64,000 nucleotides of DNA, from assembly GCA_023128035.1 (NCBI GenBank), contig JAGMES010000003.1:12844-76843 (forward strand), written 5' to 3'. Origin of the DNA: Halanaerobiales bacterium (GTDB lineage Bacteria > Bacillota_F > Halanaerobiia > DY22613). The position numbers were made by a program, and so were the translations under genes. Below are positions 1 through 7,067 of the stretch, piece after piece. The notes under the pieces were generated by a model, which did no database searches, was not told the origin of the DNA, and worked only from the letters and a program-made list of their open reading frames with translations. How positions within the stretch are numbered: position 1 is the stretch's first letter; each line of letters begins with the position of its first letter.

Positions 1-152
1 TTCAGGAGATATTAGCTCAAACTCCTGATATTCGTGCTGAAAAGGTAGAAAAGTTGAAAATGGCTATTCAACTGGGCACTTATGAAGTAAAAGGCGAAAA
101 GATTGCAGAAAAAATGCTCGAGGGTTATTTTGTTGATCGTATTATTGGTTAG
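1..152 (+). CDS. flgM: Anti-sigma-28 factor FlgM (3' end only)
   Basis: Only the last 49 codons are in the window; the open frame runs from base 3 and ends in DRIIG before a TAG at 150-152. The helical, charged segment around RAEKVEKLKMAI and the later KIAEKMLEGY match the sigma-binding C-terminal half of FlgM. In the family this protein holds sigma-28 (FliA/SigD) inactive until the hook-basal body is finished. The gene sits 30 bp before flgN, the usual flgM-flgN-flgK-flgL order, and its probable partner sigma factor is encoded at 49640-50404. The N-terminal part and the promoter lie upstream of the window. Confidence 0.85.
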   Translation, partial: QEILAQTPDIRAEKVEKLKMAIQLGTYEVKGEKIAEKMLEGYFVDRIIG

Positions 153-182
153 TTTCTGTCTTCAAAGAGGAGGATCCGTAGA

Positions 183-677
183 ATGAACCATTTAAATGAA
201 CTTTTGCGAGTTTTAGCCGTTGAACAGGGTCTCTACGAGGAACTGGCTGTGTGGGCTCAGAAAAAGCAAGAAGTTATTATTGCAAATGATATAGATGAAC
301 TTGCCAAATGTTTAAAAGAGGAACAAGAATTAATTGAGAAGATTGAGACTGTTGAAAAAGAACGACGTCAATCAATATTGGGATTAAGTACTGTTTTAAA
401 TATTTCTGAGAAAGAACTTTCTTTTTCAAAAATTAGAGATTTTATCGATGAGCGTTCTAAGGAAAAACTTGAACAATTTCGAATTAGTCTGTTACAAACT
501 TTAGAAAAATTGAATAAAACTAATGATACCAATAAAATGTTGATAGAGGAAGCAATGCATATAAATGACTTTACAATCCGTACCTTGACTTTGGCAACAT
601 CTCCTTCTTCTTCTACTTATGGTAGAAAGGGAGTAGATGATAAGAAGTCACAACATTTAATCGATAAACGTGTGTAA
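183..677 (+). CDS. flgN: FlgN-family export chaperone for FlgK/FlgL
   Basis: A 164-residue, highly charged, nearly all-helical protein with long heptad-like stretches through about residues 15-130, as in FlgN-family chaperones. These cytoplasmic proteins bind the C-terminal ends of the hook-filament junction proteins FlgK and FlgL and escort them to the flagellar export gate. It lies directly between flgM and flgK, which is the main support because FlgN sequences diverge strongly. A good Shine-Dalgarno (AGAGGAGG) stands about 8 nt before the ATG. No transmembrane segment or signal peptide is visible. Confidence 0.85.
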   Translation: MNHLNELLRVLAVEQGLYEELAVWAQKKQEVIIANDIDELAKCLKEEQELIEKIETVEKERRQSILGLSTVLNISEKELSFSKIRDFIDERSKEKLEQFRISLLQTLEKLNKTNDTNKMLIEEAMHINDFTIRTLTLATSPSSSTYGRKGVDDKKSQHLIDKRV

Positions 678-695
678 AGAACGGAGGTAGGAAAT

Positions 696-2099
696 ATGAG
701 TGGAATGATGGGTTTAAATATAGGGGTTAATGCATTGAAGGCACATCGTCGTGCGTTAGATGTTACTGCTCATAACATAGCTAATGCTAATACAGAAGGT
801 TACACTAGGCAGCGTGCAGTATTGTCTACTACAATTCCTTATACGCTTCCATCCATGAATAATCGTAAGGAAGCAGGCCAGGTTGGAACAGGAGTAGAGG
901 TTAGTCAGATTTTGAGATTACGGAATGCATTTGTTGATAAACGTTTACATGATAACACCTCTTCTAAAAGTGAGTGGGAACAACGTAGTAATGCATTAAA
1001 TGAGATCGAGTTGATTTTTGGTGAGCCATCAGACGCAGGTTTAAGAAGTTCTTTGGATAACTTTTGGAGTTCTCTTCAAGAGTTGCAAAATAGTCCTGAA
1101 AATTCTGCTGTTCGAGCCGCAGTACGTCAGAGTGCAGCATCATTGACAGATATTTTTTCTTCGTTACGTGGTCAGTTAAATGATTTTAGGTGGTCATTAG
1201 ATGGTCATATTAAGAATAAGGTTGGAGAAATAAACTCTATTTCTCACCGAATTGCTGATCTAAATCAGCAAATCTCTCAAGCATCCAGTAAAGGTGACAG
1301 TCCTAATGATCTTTTGGATAAACGAGACCTTTTAATTGATGAACTTTCAAAGATTGTGGATATTGAAGTTTATGTTGATTCTCGTTCTAAAGCAAATGTA
1401 ATGATTGGTGGATATAGTCTCGTTTCGGGTAATACTTATAATGAACTTGAGATTCATTCTAATTCAAATAGAGACGGCTTAGTGGATATAAAATGGGCTA
1501 AAAGTGGTGAATATTTAAAGGTTCAAAGTGGAGAGATTGCCGGACTCCTTGATGCCAGAGATAACAAGGTGGCTTATTATGTAAATGAGTTAGATACCAT
1601 GGCACAGGTCTTTATTGCAAAATTTAATACAATTCATCAAAAAGGTTATGGTTTAGATAATAGTACAGGAATTTCTTTTTTTGAGGGAACTAATGCATCC
1701 AATATTAAAGTAAGTGATGCTATTATGGACGAGATTAATGGTCTAAATAAAATCGCTGCAGCATCTCAATTAGATAGTGTTGGTGATGGTAGTAATGCTC
1801 TTAATTTAAGCCAGGTAATGCAAAATGGAGTCTTAAATGGCAATAATTCAACAATGGGCGATTATTGGGGAGGAATTATTAGTTCATTGGGTATTGATAC
1901 TCAACGTTCTAAAGGGATGACAGATAATTTTGATTCTATAACTCAACAACTTGAACAACAGCGAGCTTCACTTTCAGGTGTTTCTCTAGATGAAGAGATG
2001 GCAAACATAATAGTATTTCAACAAGCATATAATGCTGCGGCAAAATTAATTCAAACTCAGTCGGAAATGATGGATGTTTTGAATGGAATATTAAGGTAG
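696..2099 (+). CDS. flgK: Flagellar hook-associated protein 1 FlgK (HAP1)
   Basis: 467 residues. The N-terminus has the rod/hook-family signature (about residues 8-40: VNALKAHRRALDVTAHNIAN, then NTEGYTRQ), and the C-terminus (about 430-467) has the matching amphipathic helix with DEEMANIIVFQQAYNAAAKL. These two ends form the D0 coiled-coil of the hook-filament junction. FlgK is exported through the flagellar type III apparatus and, with FlgL, joins the hook to the filament. The ATG has a clear Shine-Dalgarno (ACGGAGGT), and the gene follows flgN by 18 bp. The length is slightly below the Bacillus homologue, which suggests a smaller exposed domain. Confidence 0.96.
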   Translation: MSGMMGLNIGVNALKAHRRALDVTAHNIANANTEGYTRQRAVLSTTIPYTLPSMNNRKEAGQVGTGVEVSQILRLRNAFVDKRLHDNTSSKSEWEQRSNALNEIELIFGEPSDAGLRSSLDNFWSSLQELQNSPENSAVRAAVRQSAASLTDIFSSLRGQLNDFRWSLDGHIKNKVGEINSISHRIADLNQQISQASSKGDSPNDLLDKRDLLIDELSKIVDIEVYVDSRSKANVMIGGYSLVSGNTYNELEIHSNSNRDGLVDIKWAKSGEYLKVQSGEIAGLLDARDNKVAYYVNELDTMAQVFIAKFNTIHQKGYGLDNSTGISFFEGTNASNIKVSDAIMDEINGLNKIAAASQLDSVGDGSNALNLSQVMQNGVLNGNNSTMGDYWGGIISSLGIDTQRSKGMTDNFDSITQQLEQQRASLSGVSLDEEMANIIVFQQAYNAAAKLIQTQSEMMDVLNGILR

Positions 2100-2111
2100 G
2101 GGGTGGAATAA

Positions 2112-2984
2112 ATGCGCTTAACAAGTAATATGATGGTGAAAAATTTGATGCGTAACTTGAATAATAATTATAAAAAAATGGATCGATTAAGCAATGAACT
2201 TTCTACAGGTAGGAAGATTATGCAACCTTCTGATGATCCAGTAGCTTCGTTACGTAGTATGCAATTACAAACGGTTATTCATCAAAATGAGCAATATATA
2301 AAAAATATTGATCAAGCAATTGACTGGATTGATACTTCTGAATCTGCTTTAGATGAGGTAAATTCAGTATTACTTAGAGGTCGCGAATTGGCAATTTACG
2401 GGGCTAGTGATACTTTGGATCAAGAGCAACGGGATTCGATTCGTCTGGAAATAGAGCAATTGGCTGAGCATCTGGTGCAGATTTCTAATACTTCTATTGG
2501 TGGACGTTTTGTATTTTCAGGACATAAGACTACAACAAAACCTTATGCTGATTATAACTCTGCATATCAAGGTGATATTAATCATTTAGGTGTAGAAATT
2601 AGTAAAAGTGTTTCTATAGATTATAGTATTCCAGGAAATTCAGTTTTTGATCAAGCTTTTGATGCTATGAGAGATATGATCAATGATTTATCAACGGGTA
2701 ATATAACTAATCTTTCTACTACCACTCTAAATAAAATCGATGAGGCAAGTGATATATCTCTTGCAATGCGTTCTCATTTGGGATCTAAGGTGAAACGTTT
2801 AGAGTTGGCCAAAAATCGGTTTGAAGATGCAAATATAAAGCATACCCAACTTTTAACAGAACTCGAAAATGTAGATATTGCTGAAACGATTATGAATTTT
2901 AAAAATGAAGAAAACGTGTATCGTGCATCTTTGAGTGTAGGAGCGCGTGTTATTCAACCATCTTTAATTGACTTTTTAAAGTAG
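2112..2984 (+). CDS. flgL: Flagellar hook-associated protein 3 FlgL (HAP3)
   Basis: 290 residues of flagellin-like architecture. The N-terminal helix pair (MRLTSNMMVKNLMRNL, then LSNELSTGRKI with QPSDDPV at about residues 36-42) and the C-terminal helix (ENVDIAETIMNFKNEENVYRA) are diagnostic of FlgL. It forms the second layer of the hook-filament junction, next to the first flagellin subunits. It starts 12 bp after flgK with GGGGGTGG as Shine-Dalgarno, so the two are translationally close. The middle, surface-exposed region is short and Ser/Thr/Asn-rich, as in other small FlgL proteins. Confidence 0.95.
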   Translation: MRLTSNMMVKNLMRNLNNNYKKMDRLSNELSTGRKIMQPSDDPVASLRSMQLQTVIHQNEQYIKNIDQAIDWIDTSESALDEVNSVLLRGRELAIYGASDTLDQEQRDSIRLEIEQLAEHLVQISNTSIGGRFVFSGHKTTTKPYADYNSAYQGDINHLGVEISKSVSIDYSIPGNSVFDQAFDAMRDMINDLSTGNITNLSTTTLNKIDEASDISLAMRSHLGSKVKRLELAKNRFEDANIKHTQLLTELENVDIAETIMNFKNEENVYRASLSVGARVIQPSLIDFLK

Positions 2985-2993
2985 GGTGATGAA

Positions 2994-3551
2994 ATGGATA
3001 TTAAAATTACTCAACAACCTGCTATATTGGGATTGAATATTAAATCTCCAGAAACCAGTATTCAAAAGAAAGATGCTGTAGCTAAACATAATCCTGCTAG
3101 TAGTAAAGTACAGATTCAACGGAATAAAGGTACTGTAAAGGTTAACAATGATGCGGCTCGTCAGGGGATAGGTATTTATGATTCTGGCCCATTTATGAAG
3201 CGGATGGCTGATAAAGGTCAGCAGATTGCCTTTGAAGGAATAGCTCGTAGAGTAAGTGAGGGGCATCAGATGTCTGATATTCATAAAAACGGATTTATAT
3301 TGCCTAAAATAATGGCTAATGCTGCATGGGATGGAACTAAATCTGTTGGAATTAAGCTAAAACCATCAGCAGATGTTCAAGGTCAGCCTGGTTCAACGAA
3401 GATAGATTTTAAGATACAACCTTTTAAGATGGATGCATCTTCTTCTGAGTTTAAGGTAGACTTAAATTGGGGTAAGGTAGGTAAATATTTGGAACAGAAA
3501 AATTATATAGATATCGAATGGACAGGAAGTTTAATTGATCTTGTTAGGTAA
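2994..3551 (+). CDS. DUF6470 (YviE-like) flagellar-operon protein
   Basis: A 185-residue protein that begins IKITQQPAILGLNIKSPE, the pattern of the DUF6470/YviE family, which in Bacillus and many Clostridia lies between flgL and fliW. The function is not established. The rest is mixed alpha/beta, with lysine-rich segments, a central helical stretch around FMKRMADKGQQIAFEGIA and no signal peptide. The ATG is 9 bp after the flgL stop with GGGTGATG as Shine-Dalgarno. The stop codon (3549-3551) is immediately followed by the IscB element, which separates this gene from its usual neighbour fliW by about 1.6 kb. Confidence 0.75.
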   Translation: MDIKITQQPAILGLNIKSPETSIQKKDAVAKHNPASSKVQIQRNKGTVKVNNDAARQGIGIYDSGPFMKRMADKGQQIAFEGIARRVSEGHQMSDIHKNGFILPKIMANAAWDGTKSVGIKLKPSADVQGQPGSTKIDFKIQPFKMDASSSEFKVDLNWGKVGKYLEQKNYIDIEWTGSLIDLVR

Positions 3552-3857
3552 GTGAAAATGGAGCAATAAAATAGTAGTTAAAATCATAGACAATTATAGC
3601 TATATGTGGACACAAATATTTAGCTATAAGCTGTTTTATTGCTTTCAAGCCAGAGTGAATGTGAATTGCGAAAGTAGCTTTGCATGATGAACTAGGTTAG
3701 TATGAAAGGTAAAGACATACCCATGAGTGTATCCATCAGCTTATGGCTCTATGAGTATTGAGGAAGACCGACTTCTAGTGTCCTGAAGTCAAACACCGAA
3801 AATACATATTCTTCATATTGACGTTGGCAAGAAGGGAAATTCCCATACTTAGGAGGG
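3546..3857 (+). ncRNA. Candidate omega-RNA (HEARO RNA) of IscB
   Basis: About 300 nt of non-coding DNA stands directly upstream of iscB, where the omega-RNA is encoded in this family. It folds well by eye. A perfect 10-bp stem (AGCAATAAAA 3562-3571 with 3634-3643) encloses a perfect 9-bp stem (TTATAGCTA 3594-3602 with 3621-3629). A GTATG/CATAC hairpin lies at 3700-3720. A GACTTC/GAAGTC hairpin (3770-3790) has a GTGT loop that can pair with ACAC at 3793-3796 as a pseudoknot. In IscB systems the guide is the 5' end of this RNA, so the guide here should lie just before 3562 and overlap the end of the DUF6470 gene. The exact 5' end is not determined. Confidence 0.65.
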
Positions 3858-5118
3858 TTGTCAGAAATGACAGAATACAGCTTTGTTTTTGATAGTAAGG
3901 GTAAAAAACTTAGTCCTACTAAGGCCAATAAGGGTTGGTACCTAATTAGAAAGAAAAGAGCTGTATTAGTAGATAAATATCCTATGGTGATACAACTTAC
4001 AAAAGAAGTTAAAGACGAAGAAGAAGATGAATCTCAGTTTGTTGTAGGTATTGATGATGGTAGTAAACATGTAGGTATCGGGATTGTTCAAAAATGTAAA
4101 ACCAAAAATAAGCCAGTGTTTAAAGGTACTATAGAACTTAGGCAAGATGTATCACATCTTATGACAGTTAGAGCTGGATATAGGAGACATCGTAGATATC
4201 ATAAAGGATATCGACCTAAAAGATTTGATAATAGATCTAGTAGTCGAAGAAAAAATAGAATTGCACCTTCCATAAAGCAAAAGAAAGATAGTATTTTAAG
4301 AGTGTTAAATAGATTAAAAAAATATATAAATATCAATGAAATACATTTGGAGGATGTAGCAATAGATATAAGAGCATTACAGGAAGGGAAAAAACTATAT
4401 AAATGCCAATATCAAAAATCGAATAGACTTGATGAAAATTTAAGAAAAGCTGCGATCTTAAGAGATAATAATACCTGTCAAATGTGTTATAAAACAAACT
4501 GTAAAATAGAAGTTCATCATATAATTCCAAAGAGGTTAAAAGGTGATAATAGCATTTATAACTTAATCTCTTTATGTGAAGAATGTCATGAAAAAGTTAC
4601 AGGAGATGAACTTAAATATAAAGAAAATTTACAGACTAAAATTAATGGAAAAAATTTGTCTTTTTATATAGCTCAACATGTTATGCAAGGTAAAAATTAT
4701 TTAAGAGAAGGTTTTAAAAAAATTGCTCCTCTTAATCTTACAACTGGAGGAGATACTGCAAATAAAAGAATTGAATTAGACATTGAAAAATCGCATGCAA
4801 ATGATGCTTTAGTTATTACAAAAATAAGCATAGAAAAAGAACAATGCAATATAAAAGATTGGAAAATAAAACCTCAAAGAAGAAAAGCAAAATCTCAAAT
4901 TGATGAATTAGCAGGATTTAAGCATAGAGATTTAGTTAAATACACTAAAAGAAATGGGGATGCCTATATAGGTTATATTACTGCTATGTATCCAAAAAGA
5001 AATTGTGTTAATATAACTACTTTGGATGGCAAATCTTTAAAAAGATATGGGATTAAAAGATTAAAATTACTTTGGAGGTTTAGCAAAATTTATTGGTTCT
5101 AATTAGACTATATGTCTA
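3552..5118 (+). mobile_element. IscB / HEARO-type element inserted between DUF6470 gene and fliW
   Basis: The interval breaks the normally tight DUF6470-fliW junction and holds a structured leader plus one iscB gene, the organisation called HEARO or an ISC-type element. It begins at a GTGA (3552-3555) right after the stop of the upstream gene; ATGA/GTGA flanks have been described for HEARO insertions. On the right, a short hairpin (TAGAC/GTCTA, 5104-5118) follows the iscB stop and could mark the right end, but this boundary is a guess. No Y1 transposase (TnpA) gene is present, so any movement would need one in trans. The outer limits are inferred, not demonstrated. Confidence 0.6.
3867..5102 (+). 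CDS. iscB: IscB-family RNA-guided nuclease (RuvC with HNH insert)
   Basis: 411 residues. Order of parts: an N-terminal PLMP-like domain (about 5-44, LSPTKANKG); RuvC-I with GIDDGSKHVGIGIV and candidate catalytic Asp63; an Arg-rich bridge helix (about 99-117, RRHRRYHKGYRPKR); RuvC-II with Glu near 161 (EIHLEDVAID); an HNH domain (about 200-245: CQMC, VHHIIPKR, N-x-I-x-L-C-E-E-C-H); RuvC-III HANDALVI near 308; and a C-terminal TAM-interacting-type domain with the GYITAMYPKRN strand. All nuclease motifs look intact. IscB proteins, the Cas9 ancestors, cut DNA specified by their omega-RNA. Shine-Dalgarno AGGAGGG (3851-3857) fits the ATG at 3867; an upstream TTG at 3858 touches it and was rejected. 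DDGS in RuvC-I differs from the common DPGS. Confidence 0.93.
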   Translation: MTEYSFVFDSKGKKLSPTKANKGWYLIRKKRAVLVDKYPMVIQLTKEVKDEEEDESQFVVGIDDGSKHVGIGIVQKCKTKNKPVFKGTIELRQDVSHLMTVRAGYRRHRRYHKGYRPKRFDNRSSSRRKNRIAPSIKQKKDSILRVLNRLKKYININEIHLEDVAIDIRALQEGKKLYKCQYQKSNRLDENLRKAAILRDNNTCQMCYKTNCKIEVHHIIPKRLKGDNSIYNLISLCEECHEKVTGDELKYKENLQTKINGKNLSFYIAQHVMQGKNYLREGFKKIAPLNLTTGGDTANKRIELDIEKSHANDALVITKISIEKEQCNIKDWKIKPQRRKAKSQIDELAGFKHRDLVKYTKRNGDAYIGYITAMYPKRNCVNITTLDGKSLKRYGIKRLKLLWRFSKIYWF

Positions 5119-5151
5119 TGCTTTTATATGTTTTGAGATGGAGGTAAATTT

Positions 5152-5577
5152 ATGAAAATTAATACACCTCGTTTTGGTGAATTAGAGTATAAAGAGGAAG
5201 ATGTGTTGAATTTTCCAAAAGGAATTTTAGGTTTTGCTGAAGAGAATCAATTTATTCTATTAAACGAAGAGATTCATGCACCTTTTATGTGGCTTCAGTC
5301 TGTGAAAAATCCCAAATTGGCATTTGTTGTTTTGAATCCGTGGGAAGTATTGTCTGACTACCAAATAGAATTTAATGAGGAAGTGAGAACAAGACTTCAG
5401 ATCACGGATGAAGCTCAGGTTATGACTTTAGGAATTACGATAATTCCAGAGGACCCCCGCCAAATGACTATTAATCTGAGAGCACCATTGCTAATCAATG
5501 TAGAGTCTAGATTGGGTGAACAGATTATTCATTCTGATGATCAATACGATATACGATATCCGGTATTAGGGGAGTAG
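5152..5577 (+). CDS. fliW: Flagellar assembly factor FliW
   Basis: 141 residues beginning with the family signature MKINTPRFGELEYKEED followed by FPKGILGF, and containing PFMWLQSVKNPKLAFVV. FliW binds cytoplasmic flagellin and the CsrA protein in a mutually exclusive way. When flagellin is exported, freed FliW takes CsrA away from the flagellin mRNA and allows more synthesis. It lies 20 bp before csrA and just upstream of the flagellin gene, whose leader has recognisable CsrA sites, so the whole loop is encoded within 1.8 kb. Shine-Dalgarno GGAGGT precedes the ATG by 7 nt. The IscB element now separates it from the upstream flg genes. Confidence 0.96.
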   Translation: MKINTPRFGELEYKEEDVLNFPKGILGFAEENQFILLNEEIHAPFMWLQSVKNPKLAFVVLNPWEVLSDYQIEFNEEVRTRLQITDEAQVMTLGITIIPEDPRQMTINLRAPLLINVESRLGEQIIHSDDQYDIRYPVLGE

Positions 5578-5597
5578 CAGCAAAGGGGGGTAATTCA

Positions 5598-5849
5598 TTG
5601 CTAATTTTAACACGAAGAAAAGATGAGAGTATTCTGATCGGAGATAACATCAAGATCAAGATTCTTGATGTTCAAAATAATAATGTAAAAATAGGTATTG
5701 AAGCACCGAAGGAATTGACTATTTTACGTGAAGAATTGGTATTGGAAGTTCAACGTGAGAATCAGAGAGCAGTACAAATTGATCTAAACATTTTAGGTGA
5801 AGCTTCAAAATTGCTCATTAAATCGAATAAAAAAGAAAAAGAGATTTAA
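5598..5849 (+). CDS. csrA: Carbon storage/translational regulator CsrA
   Basis: 83 residues starting LILTRRKDESILIGDNIKIKIL, with the conserved NVKIGIEAPKELTILREEL; both RNA-contacting strands are present. The start is TTG at 5598, chosen because the family begins with M-L-x-L-T-R and a strong Shine-Dalgarno (AAAGGGGGG) sits about 7 nt upstream. CsrA is a dimeric RNA-binding protein that blocks translation by covering A-N-GGA sites near the ribosome binding site. Its likely target is the flagellin leader 200 bp downstream, and its antagonist FliW is encoded just before it. The C-terminal tail (SNKKEKEI) is lysine-rich and slightly longer than in Bacillus. Confidence 0.96.
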   Translation: MLILTRRKDESILIGDNIKIKILDVQNNNVKIGIEAPKELTILREELVLEVQRENQRAVQIDLNILGEASKLLIKSNKKEKEI

Positions 5850-5869
5850 TAGATAGTATTATAGAGATA

Positions 5870-5919
5870 TAACGAGCAAAACGGATCTTATTGGCTTTCA
5901 TGATTCATTTTGCTCGTTA
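5870..5919 (+). terminator. Stem-loop after csrA, weak terminator
   Basis: A perfect 12-bp inverted repeat (5870-5881 TAACGAGCAAAA with 5908-5919) encloses a 26-nt loop. It follows csrA by 20 bp but has only AAAATCCCC after it rather than a T-run, so termination would be weak or factor-assisted. The left arm runs into ACGGA (5881-5885), an A-N-GGA CsrA core at the edge of the loop. That could be fortuitous or could let CsrA act on its own message. Confidence 0.5.
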
Positions 5920-5944
5920 AAATCCCCTTAGTTGTTGTCGATAT
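5918..5944 (+). promoter_or_regulatory. Sigma-28 type promoter for flagellin
   Basis: TAAA (5918-5921), a 15-bp spacer and GTCGATAT (5937-5944) match the sigma-28 consensus TAAA-N15-GCCGATAA at all four -35 positions and six of eight -10 positions, with ideal spacing. Transcription would start near 5951, leaving a leader of about 145 nt before the flagellin ATG. The cognate sigma factor is encoded at 49640-50404 and the anti-sigma FlgM at the window start. Confidence 0.75.
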
Positions 5945-5967
5945 ATAAATTAAGATATTTAACATCG

Positions 5968-6000
5968 ATTAATGAATTTGAGTTAATTAAATTCATTAAT
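5968..6000 (+). repeat. Perfect 12-bp hairpin in flagellin leader
   Basis: ATTAATGAATTT (5968-5979) pairs perfectly with 5989-6000 around a 9-nt loop. It lies in the predicted 5' untranslated region of the flagellin mRNA, about 20 nt after the expected transcription start. A stable 5' hairpin of this kind could protect the message from decay, which is an inference. There is no T-run after it, so it is not a terminator. Confidence 0.6.
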
Positions 6001-6053
6001 GGTTGTTAAACTCATTGATGATAATCGGCCGGTCATTCAATGAGGAAACAACT

Positions 6054-6088
6054 TTGGCAAGGATGCCAATTCAAAAATTAAAAGGAGG
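6054..6088 (+). promoter_or_regulatory. CsrA-binding hairpin plus CsrA-type Shine-Dalgarno of flagellin
   Basis: TTGGC (6054-6058) and GCCAA (6065-6069) form a 5-bp stem with the hexaloop AAGGAT. CAAGGATG fits the CsrA consensus CARGGAUG with the GGA in the loop. Twelve nt further on, the Shine-Dalgarno AAAGGAGG (6081-6088) contains a second A-N-GGA core. This two-site layout, an upstream hairpin plus the Shine-Dalgarno itself, is the one known from the Bacillus hag leader, where bridging by CsrA blocks ribosome loading. Confidence 0.8.
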
Positions 6089-6096
6089 CTTTACTT

Positions 6097-6942
6097 ATGA
6101 GAATTAATCATAATATTTCTGCTTTGAATGCGTGGAAAACTTTAAGAGGTACTGATAATGCAATGAGTAAATCTTTGGAAAAATTATCTTCTGGTTTACG
6201 GATCAACCGTGCCGCTGATGATGCTGCTGGTTTAGCAATTTCTGAAAAGATGCGTGGTCAAATTAGAGGTTTAAATCAGGCAGTTCGTAATGCTCAAGAT
6301 GGTATTTCATTGATTCAGACTGCTGAAGGTGCATTAAATGAGACTCATTCCATACTTCAACGGATGAGAGAGTTAGCTGTTCAAGCTTCTAATGATACTA
6401 ACATTACTGCTGACCGTGAAAAGATCCAAACAGAATTGAAAGCTTTAAAAAGTGAATTAGATAGAATTGCTAGTAATACTGAATTTAATACCAAAAACTT
6501 ACTTGACGGTACTTATAAAGGTAAAATTCACATTGGTGCTAACACTGGTCAGAATATTACGATCTCTGTTGGTAGTATGAACGCATCTGCATTAATGAGT
6601 ACTGTTGACGGTATGAGCTGTATGTCTTATATGATTTCTGGAGCAGGTGCTTCACAGCAAACGCATGCCAATCGTTTAGTAGGATATTTAGATACTGCAA
6701 TATCTAAAGTATCAACCCAGCGTGCTAAGCTTGGTGCATACCAGAATCGTCTGGAACACACTATTGCTAACTTAGACACAGCTGCTGAAAATTTAACAGC
6801 TGCAGAATCCCGTGTTAGAGACGTTGACATGGCAGCTGAGATGATGAACTTCACTAAGAGTCAGATTCTGATGCAGGCGGGTACAGCAATGATGGCACAA
6901 GCTAATCAAAAGCCACAATCTGTATTACAACTCCTTGGTTAA
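6097..6942 (+). CDS. hag: Flagellin (filament subunit)
   Basis: 281 residues with the conserved flagellin ends: N-terminal MRINHNISALNAW, LSSGLRINRAADDAAGLAISEKMRGQIRG split across about residues 32-60, and C-terminal ESRVRDVDMAAEMMNFTKSQIL ending in QSVLQLLG. The variable middle (about 140-200) is short, so this is a compact D0-D1 flagellin. It is exported through the flagellar channel and polymerises under the FliD cap. Odd for an extracellular flagellin is a Met/Cys patch around residues 166-178 (STVDGMSCMSYM). Regulation should be by sigma-28 and CsrA/FliW as annotated upstream. The neighbouring Leg and MAF genes suggest the protein is glycosylated. Confidence 0.97.
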   Translation: MRINHNISALNAWKTLRGTDNAMSKSLEKLSSGLRINRAADDAAGLAISEKMRGQIRGLNQAVRNAQDGISLIQTAEGALNETHSILQRMRELAVQASNDTNITADREKIQTELKALKSELDRIASNTEFNTKNLLDGTYKGKIHIGANTGQNITISVGSMNASALMSTVDGMSCMSYMISGAGASQQTHANRLVGYLDTAISKVSTQRAKLGAYQNRLEHTIANLDTAAENLTAAESRVRDVDMAAEMMNFTKSQILMQAGTAMMAQANQKPQSVLQLLG

Positions 6943-6960
6943 TAAGTACAAGTTTATAAA

Positions 6961-6991
6961 TTTCGACCGACTGATTTTCAGTCGGTCGAAA
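6961..6991 (+). terminator. Flagellin terminator stem-loop
   Basis: A perfect 14-bp GC-containing inverted repeat (TTTCGACCGACTGA 6961-6974 with 6978-6991) with a 3-nt loop lies 19 bp after the flagellin stop. The bases after it (TTCCTCTATTT) are only moderately T-rich. Its position and strength make it the likely end of the abundant flagellin transcript. Confidence 0.75.
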
Positions 6992-7048
6992 TTCCTCTAT
7001 TTGGACTTGCATAATGAAGAAAATCTTATTCAAATCCAAATAGAGGAA
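6992..7048 (+). repeat. 14-bp inverted repeat in flaG leader
   Basis: TTCCTCTATTTGGA (6992-7005) pairs perfectly with 7035-7048 around a 29-nt loop, immediately after the flagellin terminator. The right arm ends 2 nt before the flaG Shine-Dalgarno (AAGGAGGGGG, 7051-7060). It may act as a second, leaky terminator or as a leader structure that sets flaG-fliD expression relative to flagellin. Confidence 0.55.
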
Positions 7049-7067
7049 ATAAGGAGGGGGTTAAATC

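Noticed and set aside
3858..3866. TTG start for IscB
   Set aside because: It directly abuts AGGAGGG, leaving no spacer; the ATG at 3867 has 9-nt spacing and a family-like N-terminus.
3552..5151. TnpA (Y1 transposase) accompanying iscB
   Set aside because: No second ORF or HUH motif exists in the element on either strand.
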